64,000 bases of DNA from CAVSKL01 sp963728475 [NCBI: Candidatus Eiseniibacteriota bacterium] (GTDB taxonomy: Bacteria; Eisenbacteria; RBG-16-71-46; JABDJR01): contig CAVSKL010000001.1 in assembly GCA_963728475.1 (NCBI GenBank), positions 248,001-312,000 of the forward strand, in the 5' to 3' direction. Every line of letters begins with the position of its first letter. The first letter of the stretch is position 1. Below are positions 11,151 to 18,627 of the stretch, in pieces. The notes under the pieces are model-generated. The model was not told the DNA's origin. It made no database searches and saw only the letters and a program-made list of their open reading frames with translations. The position numbers and the translations under genes are program-made.

Positions 11151-11933
11151 TCAGCGTCCGTGGAAGACGGCCTTGCGTTTCTCCAGGAAGGCGCGGGTGC
11201 CCTCGGTCTTGTCCTCGGTGGCGGCGGAGAGGCCGAAGAGGTGCGCCTCCCAGTTGAGCGCATCCTCCAGCGCCATCTCCATCCCGCCGTGGACCGCCTG
11301 CATGGTGAGAGCGAGCGCCACCGGCCCCTTTTCCATGAGGGTTGCGGCCAGGGCCCGGGCCTCGGTCAAGAGGTCCCCGGCGGGCACCACCTTGTTCACC
11401 AGCCCCATGGCCAGCGCCTCGTCCGCATTCACCATGCGTCCGGTCAATACCAGGTCGAGCGCCCGCCCCTTCCCCACCAGCCGCGAGAGGCGCTGGGTGC
11501 CGCCGTAGCCGGGAATGATGCCCAGACTCACCTCGGGCTGGCCGAACCGGGCGCTCGCGGCGGCGATGCGAAGCGTGCAGGCCATGGCCAGCTCGCACCC
11601 GCCCCCCAGCGCGAACCCGTTCACCGCGGCGATCACCGGCTTCCCCAGCTCCTCCAGGTTCCGCGTGATGCGCTGGCCGCGGCGGGCGTACTCCACGGCC
11701 TGAAGCGGGCTCAGCACGGCCAGCTCACCGATGTCGGCGCCGGCGGCGAAGGCCTTCTCGCCGCTCCCGGTGAGGATGACTACGCGGACCGCCGGGTCCG
11801 TCTTGGCGGCGGCGGCAGCGCGGTCGAGTTCGCCCATGAGCGCGGTGTTCAGGGCGTTCAGCACCTTCGGGCGGTTTAGGGTGATCACGGCGACCCCGTC
11901 CGAGGCCTCGTAGAGCAGATGTTCGTAGCTCAT
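11151..11933 (-). CDS. Enoyl-CoA hydratase/crotonase
   Basis: A 260-residue crotonase-fold enzyme hydrating trans-2-enoyl-CoA to 3-hydroxyacyl-CoA. The oxyanion-hole segments are present (AFAAGADI and NGFALGGGCELAMACTLRIA). The two catalytic glutamates are expected in GGGCELAM and in FGQPEVSLGIIPGYGGTQRL. The C-terminal FLEKRKAVFHGR is typical of short-chain hydratases. Its ATG overlaps the stop of the upstream dehydrogenase by four bases (ATGA), so the two are translationally coupled. After its stop a 16-bp repeat array leads to the thiolase gene. Confidence 0.93.
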   Translation of the reverse strand: MSYEHLLYEASDGVAVITLNRPKVLNALNTALMGELDRAAAAAKTDPAVRVVILTGSGEKAFAAGADIGELAVLSPLQAVEYARRGQRITRNLEELGKPVIAAVNGFALGGGCELAMACTLRIAAASARFGQPEVSLGIIPGYGGTQRLSRLVGKGRALDLVLTGRMVNADEALAMGLVNKVVPAGDLLTEARALAATLMEKGPVALALTMQAVHGGMEMALEDALNWEAHLFGLSAATEDKTEGTRAFLEKRKAVFHGR

Positions 11934-12817
11934 CCCACCAGGCCCTCCGTGGGCCGGGGCGGGTCCTGGGAGTAGTCGTAGAATCCCTTCCCGCTCTTCC
12001 GCCCGTGATAGCCGGCGTACACCATGCGCTTGAGCAGCGTGGGCGCCGCGTACTGGGGGCTCTTGAACTCGTCGAACATGATGTTCGCGATGTAGTAAGT
12101 CGTGTCGAGCCCCACGAAGTCGAGAAGCGTGAACGGCCCCATGGGGTAGCCGGTCCCCAGCTTCATCCCCAGGTCGATGTCCTCCACCGAGGCCACCCCC
12201 TTCTCCAGCGCGCGCACCGCGTCCAGAAGATAGGGCACGAGCAGCAGGTTCACCACGAAGCCCGGGCTGTCCTTGGCGAGGATCGGCTGCTTGCCCAGGG
12301 CGCGGGCGAAGGCCATGGCCCTCTCCGCCGTCTCCGGCGACGTCCGCACCGTCTTCACCACCTCCACCAGTTTCATGAGCGGCACCGGATTGAAGAAGTG
12401 GAGGCCGACGAACCGGTCGGGGCGGGCAGTCATCGCGGCCATCTCGGTGATGGAGAGGCTGGAGGTGTTGCTGGCGAGGATGGTCCCGGCGGGGCAGACC
12501 CGGTCGAGGATGGAGAAGACCTCGCGCTTCACCTCGAGGTTCTCGGTCACCGCCTCGATCACCACGTCGCGGTCGGCGAGGTCCTCCAGGGAAACCGTGC
12601 CGCGGATGCGTCCCAGGACCGAGTCCGCGTCGGCCCGGGTCAACTTGCCCTTGGCCACCCCGCTCTCCAGGAACTTCCGGATCCGGCCCAGCCCCTTGTC
12701 GAGGAGGGCCTGGTCCACTTCCCGAATGACCACGTCGAGGCCGGCCTGCGCGGAAATCTGGGCGATGCCCGAGCCCATGAGGCCGCAGCCGACCACTCCG
12801 ACCTTCTTCAAGTCCAT
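11930..12817 (-). CDS. hbd: 3-hydroxybutyryl-CoA dehydrogenase
   Basis: A 295-residue NAD(P)-dependent 3-hydroxyacyl-CoA dehydrogenase that interconverts acetoacetyl-CoA and 3-hydroxybutyryl-CoA. The Rossmann motif VGVVGCGLMGSGIAQISAQAG is at the N-terminus. The catalytic region includes FVGLHFFNPVPLMKLVEVV (His about residue 140) and the C-terminal dimerisation domain has GMKLGTGYPMGPFTLLDFVG. The ATG follows AAGGAGAACGACCTC, a strong ribosome binding site. It is the first gene of the operon, followed by an overlapping enoyl-CoA hydratase and then a thiolase. The symbol is by family resemblance; paaH-like roles are possible. Confidence 0.93.
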   Translation of the reverse strand: MDLKKVGVVGCGLMGSGIAQISAQAGLDVVIREVDQALLDKGLGRIRKFLESGVAKGKLTRADADSVLGRIRGTVSLEDLADRDVVIEAVTENLEVKREVFSILDRVCPAGTILASNTSSLSITEMAAMTARPDRFVGLHFFNPVPLMKLVEVVKTVRTSPETAERAMAFARALGKQPILAKDSPGFVVNLLLVPYLLDAVRALEKGVASVEDIDLGMKLGTGYPMGPFTLLDFVGLDTTYYIANIMFDEFKSPQYAAPTLLKRMVYAGYHGRKSGKGFYDYSQDPPRPTEGLVG

Positions 12818-13109
12818 GAGGTCGTTCTCCTTGCCCGCGAGGGGCCGGCCGCGCCGGCGCGAACCGGTCCGGCGGAATGGACGGGGAAACGGGGGTACCC
12901 GCTTGCGATGATTCCCGGAAATAAGAGCGGATGGCGGCGGTCCGAAGGCCGCCGGATCAAGCCCTGAAGGCTAGCATCCGGCCGACGCCGGGACAAGCCG
13001 CGGCCGGGCCGCCCGTTTCTCCGGTTCCGGGTTGCCACCGTTTCCCCGGTTCCGGGTTGCCGCCGTTTCCCCAGCTCCGCGCCGCGCTCCGGTTCCGGCC
13101 CCGGGCCTC
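12818..13109. other. Leader region of the hbd operon and start of a repeat field
   Basis: Non-coding. It should contain the promoter of the minus-strand operon starting at 12817. Short G/C-rich direct repeats of the type CCGGTTCCGGGTTGCC begin around 13020 and lead into the larger array. No promoter hexamers are convincing. Confidence 0.4.
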
Positions 13110-13640
13110 CCCGCTCTCCGGCTCCGAGCCGCCGGCGTGTTTCTAGCTTCGATCCGCGTCACGCTCCGGCTCCGGGCCACCCCGCTCCCCGGCTCCGAGC
13201 CGCCGGCGTGTTTCCAGCTCCGATCCGCGTCACGCTCCAGTTCCGGGCCGCCCCGCTCTCCGGCTCCGAGCCGCCGGCGTGTTTCCAGCTCCGATCCGCG
13301 TCACGCTCCGGCTCCGGGCCACCCCGCTCTCCGGCTCCGAGCCGGCGGCGTGTTTCCAGCCCGCTCTCCGGCTCCGAGCCGGCGGCGTGTTTCCAGCTTC
13401 GTCCGCCGTGTCCGCGGGCAGGGGCGGCCCGCTCTCCGGCTCCGAGCCGCCGGCGTGTTTCCAGCTTCGATCCGCGTCACGCTCCGGCTCCAGGCCACCC
13501 CGCTCTCCGGCTCCGAGCCGCCGGCGTGTTTCCAGCTTCGATCCGCGTCACGCTCCGGCTCCAGGCCACCCCGCTCTCCGGCTCCGAGCCGCCGGCGTGT
13601 TTCCAGCTTCGTCCGCCGTGTCCGCGGGCAGGGGCGGCCA
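13110..13640. repeat. 71-bp mosaic tandem repeat, eight copies
   Basis: Eight copies of a unit marked by the imperfect palindrome GGCTCCGAGCC (starts at 13120, 13191, 13262, 13333, 13370, 13438, 13509 and 13580), followed by GCCGGCGTGTTTCCAGC. Spacing is 71 bp in most cases, 37 once and 68 once. Two tail types alternate: one with GATCCGCGTCACGCTCCGGC, one with GTCCGCCGTGTCCGCGGGCA. This mosaic structure points to unequal exchange between copies. Frames opened by the array are not genes. Confidence 0.9.
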
Positions 13641-13839
13641 GGGGCGGCCCGGGTTCCCACCGCCACCGTGCGCGTGGGCGACGGCGGCCCGGCTCCGACT
13701 GCCGCCGCACGCGCAGGGAGGGGTGCGGCCCGGCTCCCCTGGCACGTGGGCGACCCACTCCTCCAGCCTCAAGTTGCCGCCGTGTCCGCGGGCAGGGGCG
13801 GCCCGGGTTCCCACCGCCACCGTGCGCGTGGGCGACGGC
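13614..13839. repeat. Direct repeat of about 60 bp, two copies
   Basis: A segment starting CCGCCGTGTCCGCGGGCAGG and running through CACCGTGCGCGTGGGCGACGG occurs at about 13614-13683 and again at about 13778-13839. It joins the 71-bp array to the 3' flank of the HNH gene. The rest up to 13918 is GC-rich non-coding sequence with alternating CGCGGC. Confidence 0.75.
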
Positions 13840-13918
13840 CAAGCCCGCGCGAGGGCGGCTCCCGGCAATCGCGACCGCGGCCGCGGCCGCGGAGCCCCAC
13901 AGCTTCGGGATAGCGCGA

Positions 13919-15451
13919 TCATCCCACCATGGTTGCCTTCTCCGGCGGTCGGGTTCTGCGCGCGCGTTCTGCCAGAAATACCTGCGTCAGTCGATTCTCT
14001 CCTGTCCGGTGGAGTGCCCGATGGCATCCGGAGCACAGGGTGACGAGATTGTCGGGCTGGTTCGACCCACCCGCTTCACGCGGCACCAGGTGGTGGACCT
14101 GGAGAAAGTGCGCGCTACCGCATCCGGGCATACGGCACCGATGCCGATCCCGGTCGAGCACGGCCCGCCGCACCGAGGGCGGGATGGTGGCCCGGTTCCT
14201 CGCGCCACGCCGATGTACGCGGGAATCGCAAAGGATGGCTCGAAGCGTGCTCTCGCCCAGCGCCCGGGCTCCGCGGCTGGTCACCACGCTTCCGGCACCG
14301 CACGATTCGCATAGTCCTACCACCACCTGGTAGAGCGGCGCGGCCCTTGATCGATCGGACCGGGTCCCTTCCGCTGGAGAAGCGTTTCCCGCCCTCCGGT
14401 AGCCATGCTCCCCTTGGACCCGGGTCCCGGTTTGCTTCTGGCCGCCGGCCTCGCCTCGGCTCGCGGAGCCCGGACCGCGCCGGTCGTCCGCCAACGCCTC
14501 CACCAGCCCGCTGAGGGCCTTCAGCAGAAGCTCCTCACGACTCGCCCGGGCGCCCCGCTTCCGAGCGGCTTCGAGAAGTGCTTCGTAGCGGGCGTACTGC
14601 TCGGGGGAGAAGCGCACGCTCACCTGGACGGGGACCTCCAGGTCGGGGGGCCGGTCGGTACCCGCCAGATGGTGTCGCCCGGTCTGGAGATCCTGGAGAA
14701 CGTCCCTTTGAGCGTCCGGGCCTGAACCTCGGGTTGCGCCGTTCATGGTTGGCGTGCCACCGGACGGATCGCTTCCCACAAGGACGTCCCCTTGCCCACC
14801 CGTCCCGGGATGGGCAACGGCTTCCGGGTTCGTCGCGGGATGGGCAACGGCTTCCGGGATCGTCGCGGGGTGGGCAGCGCCTTCTGGGAACGTCGCGGCG
14901 CCGTTACATCCAGCCGTGGTTGCCGGCTCCCGGGCTCCGTCGGCGCCCGTGATCTTCCCCCGCCGGGCCGCCTCCGGCGAGGCGGAAAGGTTGCCAGCGG
15001 ACGCGGCCCCGAGGGAAATGACCGCCTGACTCGACCGGGCACGGTTCATGTTCAACCGCGCCGCCTTCGCCCGTCGTTCCAGTTCCCGCCGGCCCCCCTG
15101 CTTCGCCAGGTCGATCCAGGTTCTTTCGGTGGCGGTGGTAGCGACTCGCGCGACCACGCGGGCCTTGGTCCAGCTCAGATCACCTTGGGAAAGAGCGCGC
15201 CGGAGTTCAGGAAGTCCGCCCAGGACGCGGCTCAGGCGAACGTACTGAGCGGTCTTGGCGCGCGAGAATCCAAGCCGGCGGCTCGCGTACACGTAGATCG
15301 AGCCGAAGCCGAGATCGCTGTACACCTGCCGCCGGAAGACGTCGGCGAACCAGAGAACCAGGTGGCCTTCAACGGCCCGGAACTCGCGGGCCGTCGCACA
15401 TAGGGCGGCGTCTGCCCGGGAAGCGGGCAGGCCGGGTACGAACGCGGGCAT
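13919..15451 (-). CDS. HNH-nuclease-like protein, DUF222/13E12-like (copy 1)
   Basis: A 510-residue protein with three conserved blocks. Residues 1-130 form a helical region (GFSRAKTAQYVRLSRVLGGL). A segment near 275-325 (VQVSVRFSPEQYARYEALLE, then SREELLLKAL) resembles a ribbon-helix-helix fold. The C-terminal HNH finger (about 430-480) has RCRMPGC, HHLVPREAGG and LCSGCHRALH. A second CxxC pair (CESCG) precedes it. Between blocks lies a variable linker with internal repeats (HPATIPEAVAHPATNPEAVA). The start MPAFVPGLP was chosen because it aligns with the paralogue at 53251 and follows AGGAGAAGCCAC. Nuclease activity is inferred from the motif. It is flanked by long tandem repeats on both sides and has an unusually good sigma-70 promoter. 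Confidence 0.85.
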   Translation of the reverse strand: MPAFVPGLPASRADAALCATAREFRAVEGHLVLWFADVFRRQVYSDLGFGSIYVYASRRLGFSRAKTAQYVRLSRVLGGLPELRRALSQGDLSWTKARVVARVATTATERTWIDLAKQGGRRELERRAKAARLNMNRARSSQAVISLGAASAGNLSASPEAARRGKITGADGAREPATTAGCNGAATFPEGAAHPATIPEAVAHPATNPEAVAHPGTGGQGDVLVGSDPSGGTPTMNGATRGSGPDAQRDVLQDLQTGRHHLAGTDRPPDLEVPVQVSVRFSPEQYARYEALLEAARKRGARASREELLLKALSGLVEALADDRRGPGSASRGEAGGQKQTGTRVQGEHGYRRAGNASPAEGTRSDRSRAAPLYQVVVGLCESCGAGSVVTSRGARALGESTLRAILCDSRVHRRGARNRATIPPSVRRAVLDRDRHRCRMPGCGSAHFLQVHHLVPREAGGSNQPDNLVTLCSGCHRALHRTGENRLTQVFLAERARRTRPPEKATMVG

Positions 15452-15576
15452 GTGGCTTCTCCTGACTCCCGCGCCGCCGGCACAGGGTACGAGCGCGCGG
15501 GACACCCCCCCTGGCCGCCGGTGGCGCAGGGGACGGTCTGTTCCGGACGGGGAAGCCGATGGGAGGCAACAAACGA

Positions 15577-15605
15577 ATAGTAGCGCACGGACAGCGGTAG
15601 GTCAA
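15577..15605 (-). promoter_or_regulatory. Sigma-70 promoter of HNH copy 1
   Basis: On the minus strand TTGACC (15600-15605) and TACTAT (15577-15582) are separated by exactly 17 bp, in an AT-rich island (about 15575-15660) that stands out from its GC-rich surroundings. It is about 125 bp upstream of the chosen start. A CACTGTGACAGTG palindrome lies just upstream at 15663-15675. The paralogue at 53251 has nearly the same hexamers. Confidence 0.75.
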
Positions 15606-15675
15606 GAAAAAAATGAGACAAATTCTTCCAAAAGAAAAGTTCGCATATATTGCACCGTCACGCACTGTGACAGTG

Positions 15676-16600
15676 ACTTCCGCGGCCCGCTCCCGCGTGT
15701 GGACCCGGGTCCAGAATGGTGCGTGTGATTGGGACGGCTTACCCGCGGCCCGCTCCCGCGTGTGGACCCGGGTCCAGAATGGTGCGTGTTTTGGGGTGGC
15801 CGGCGCCGGTGGTCGATGCCGGTGCTCCGCCGGGGTCCGGGGCGGCGTGGTCAATGCCGGTGCTCCGCCGGGGTCCGGGGAGCGGCGTGGTCAATGCCGG
15901 TGGTCGGCCGGGGTCCGGGGAGCGGCGTGGCGCGCTCGGAGCCGGCGGGCAAATTCGCGCGCGGGGGGGATTCGGGAGGACGCCTCCCCTGCCCGAGCGA
16001 GGCGGTCTGGACCCGGGTCCGCAAGACGCGCGTGTGATTGGGACGGCTTACCCGCGGCCCGCTCCCGCGTGTGGACCCGGGTCCAGAATGGTGCGTGTTA
16101 TTGGGTGGTCGGCGCCGGTGGTCAATGCCGGTGCTCCGCCGGGGCCTGGGGCGGCGTGGTCAATGCCGGTGCTCCGCCGGGGCCTGGGGCGGCGTGGTCG
16201 ATGCCGGTGCTCCGCCGGGGTCCGGGGCGGCGTGGTCAATGCCGGTGCTCCGCCGGGGTCCGGGGAGCGGCGTGGTCAATGCCGGTGGTCGGCCGGGGTC
16301 CGGGGAGCGGCGTGGCGCGCTCGGAGCCGGCGGGCAAATTCGCGCGCGGGGGGGATTCGGGAGGACGCCTCCCCTGCCCGAGCGAGGCGGTCTGGACCCG
16401 GGTCCGCAAGACGCGCGTGTGATTGGGACGGCTTACCCGCGGTCCGCTCCCGCGTGTGGACCCGGGTCCAGAATGGTGCGTGTTCTTGGGTGGCCGGCGC
16501 CGGTGGTCAATGCCGGTGCTCCGCCGGGGCCCGGGGCGGCATGCTCGACGTCGGTGATCAGCCTTGGCCCGGGGCGGCGGCGTCAATGCCTGTGCTCACC
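15676..16600. repeat. Nested tandem repeat field (about 310/386-bp units with 38-bp subrepeats)
   Basis: A block starting GATTGGGACGGCTTACCCGC and ending with GAATGGTGCGTGT recurs at about 15727, 16035 and 16421, with a partial copy at 15681. Each contains the 14-bp palindrome TGGACCCGGGTCCA. Between blocks lie several copies of a 38-bp unit (GGTCAATGCCGGTGCTCCGC and onward) and, at the end of the two full units, a CGGGAGGACGCCTCCC hairpin. The two long units differ by the number of 38-bp subrepeats. The field separates the HNH gene from the last pilus-cluster gene; 16600-16721 is C-rich and shows nothing. Confidence 0.9.
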
Positions 16601-16721
16601 TCGCCCCAGAACCACCCCGCCTTAGAACATCCCCCCCCACGCCGCACGCCACCCTCCCGCGCCAAAAACCCTCCCGCCCGAAAAGCCACCCCGCGCCGAA
16701 AAGCACCACCCCGTTACCCGC

Positions 16722-17465
16722 TCAACGCATCCGCACAAAGATCCAGTACCCGACCGCGACCAGGAGGATGCCGAGCATGATCACGGTGGCCTCGGGGCCG
16801 TAGCGCTGGACGACGGGGTCGAAGATCCCGCCCAGCGTCGGCACGTGAGCGCCCGCGACGGCGCCGCGCCCGGTGTGCCACGCGTCGCGCATGAAGCCGC
16901 CTACCTGGTGCCCGCTCACCCCCGGGCTCCCGCCGGTGATCCGGTTCCACGGCACGACCACCACCACCAGCCACACCGCCACCACCAGGAAAGCCAGCCG
17001 GACCACGGTGCGCGCGAACCATCCCGCGAAGCCGCGGGCCCGGTACGAGGCCGCCGGCGCCGCGGTCACCGGTCTCAACCGGGGCTTGGCCAGGGAGGCG
17101 CCGGCGGGAGTCTTCACCCCCTTCAGGCGGTGCAGATAGAGGAAATGCCGGTGCCATTCCCGCTCGAAGTCCTCGCGGGCCCGTTCGGGCAGGGGGTCGC
17201 CCCCGGTGAGGGTGGTGAACCGGTTCAGGAGTTCCACCAGGCTCCGCTGGTGGCCCACCCCATCCCCGGCCACCTGGGCCGCGGTGGCGCGGTTGCCCAG
17301 ACCGGTCAGGTCTTCCGCGATCTTCCCCTTCAGGTTCAGGAAGTCCTGATCCTCCTCGGGGGTGACGTCCGGATTACCGAGGCGGCCGGTGACCATGGAG
17401 CGGTACCGGATCCACTGGTCGATCAACCGGTTCAGTCGGTGCTTGTATCGCTGCTCTGAGAACAT
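16722..17465 (-). CDS. Predicted two-span membrane protein, unknown function
   Basis: A 247-residue protein I do not recognise. The N-terminal 130 residues are charged and helical (MFSEQRYKHRLNRLIDQWIR). They are followed by a Pro/Ala stretch, a strong transmembrane segment (VVRLAFLVVAVWLVVVVVPW, about 155-174), a roughly 55-residue Gly-rich loop and a second hydrophobic segment at the very C-terminus (ATVIMLGILLVAVGYWIFV). The ATG follows GAGGTGAGAGCG, a good ribosome binding site; a GTG three codons earlier is less likely. It lies 90 bp downstream of pilT on the same strand and may belong to the pilus transcript, but nothing in it proves a pilus role. Confidence 0.7.
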   Translation of the reverse strand: MFSEQRYKHRLNRLIDQWIRYRSMVTGRLGNPDVTPEEDQDFLNLKGKIAEDLTGLGNRATAAQVAGDGVGHQRSLVELLNRFTTLTGGDPLPERAREDFEREWHRHFLYLHRLKGVKTPAGASLAKPRLRPVTAAPAASYRARGFAGWFARTVVRLAFLVVAVWLVVVVVPWNRITGGSPGVSGHQVGGFMRDAWHTGRGAVAGAHVPTLGGIFDPVVQRYGPEATVIMLGILLVAVGYWIFVRMR

Positions 17466-17555
17466 CGCTCTCACCTCGTTCGAGCGCGGAACCGGCCGGC
17501 GGACCTACCGCCATCCGGGCCCTGAGCCCGCCTCATCTGCCCCGTCGCGCGCATC

Positions 17556-18623
17556 CTACTTGCGCTTCAGACCCCTGAGCTTTTCCGGGTCCTGGATGCG
17601 CGTCACGACGTCCACATAATCCACGACACCCTGCTGGAACAGCTCCAGAAGGCTGTCGTCCAGGAGTTTCATGCCCTCTCGATAACTGGTGGCGATGGCA
17701 TTGTTGACCTGATGGATCTTCCCCTCGCGGATGAGGTTCGAGATGGGAGAGGTCACGAACATGACCTCACGGGCGCAGACCCGCCCCGCCACGTCGATCC
17801 GCCGCAGCAGGGTCTGGGACACCACGAGCCGCAAGGTCAGGGCCAGGCGGGTTCGGATCTCCGCCTGGTGCTCGAGCGGGAAGACGTCGATGATCCGGTT
17901 GATGGTTTTCGCGGCCGACTGAGTGGAAAGGGTGGAGATCACCACGTTGCCGGTTTCGGCGGCGGTCAGGGCCACCTCCATGGTCTCACGGTCCCGCATT
18001 TCCCCCACGAAGATGATGTGGGGCATCTGCCGGAGCGCGCTCTTGAGTCCCCGGACGTAGGACTTGGTGTCGAAACCGATCTCGCGCTGGTCGATGAGGC
18101 AGGTCTTGTTCTGGAACAGGAACTCGATGGGGTCCTCGATGGTGATCACGTGCTTGGGGACCCCGTGGACCGCGTTCAGGTACTCGATGTAGCTGGCGAT
18201 GGTGGTGGACTTGCCGGCGCCGGTGGGGCCGGTGATCAGCATGAGCCCCTGCGGGGTGTTCACCATCTGCATGAGCACCCGCTCGGCCAGCCCGATGGTC
18301 TGGTAATCGGGGATGTCGAGCGGCACCAAGCGGAGCACCGCGGCCAGCGAACCCTTCTGCTGGTAGACGCTCACGCGGAACCGGGCGAGGCCGGGGACGT
18401 GATACCCCACGTCCAGCTCCCGCTCGTTCTCGAAGATCTTCCGCTGCTCCATGGTCAGGAACTGATAGATGATGTCCTGGGTCTCGGAGGCGCTCAGCAC
18501 CCAGTCGGGGTCGAAGGGCTCCAGCGCCCCGTGGACGTGGAAGGTGATGGGGGCCCCCGCCGAGATGATGACGTCGCTGGCCTGGCGATTGACCGATTCC
18601 CGAAGGATCTCCATCACATCCAT
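17556..18623 (-). CDS. pilT: PilT-like type IV pilus retraction ATPase
   Basis: A 355-residue hexameric secretion ATPase of the PilT family, expected at the cytoplasmic base of the pilus. The Walker A motif is GPTGAGKST (132-140), and the Asp box and Walker B regions (ITIEDPIEF; IIFVGEMRDRET) are intact. Two PilT signatures are altered. In the His box the usual LHT reads LST (Ser at 233, in STLSTQSAAKTI), and the AIRNLIRE motif reads PISNLIRE (293-300). It may therefore be a divergent retraction motor or a PilT/PilU-like paralogue with changed activity. It starts 4 bp after the pilQ stop. A main-cluster position supports a role with the pili encoded here. Confidence 0.9.
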   Translation of the reverse strand: MDVMEILRESVNRQASDVIISAGAPITFHVHGALEPFDPDWVLSASETQDIIYQFLTMEQRKIFENERELDVGYHVPGLARFRVSVYQQKGSLAAVLRLVPLDIPDYQTIGLAERVLMQMVNTPQGLMLITGPTGAGKSTTIASYIEYLNAVHGVPKHVITIEDPIEFLFQNKTCLIDQREIGFDTKSYVRGLKSALRQMPHIIFVGEMRDRETMEVALTAAETGNVVISTLSTQSAAKTINRIIDVFPLEHQAEIRTRLALTLRLVVSQTLLRRIDVAGRVCAREVMFVTSPISNLIREGKIHQVNNAIATSYREGMKLLDDSLLELFQQGVVDYVDVVTRIQDPEKLRGLKRK

Positions 18624-18627
18624 GGCT

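Noticed and set aside
15613-16780. Long repetitive plus-strand reading frames in the 15.7-16.6 kb field
   Set aside because: Repeat-derived, of skewed composition and open in more than one frame; no start signal or conserved motif.
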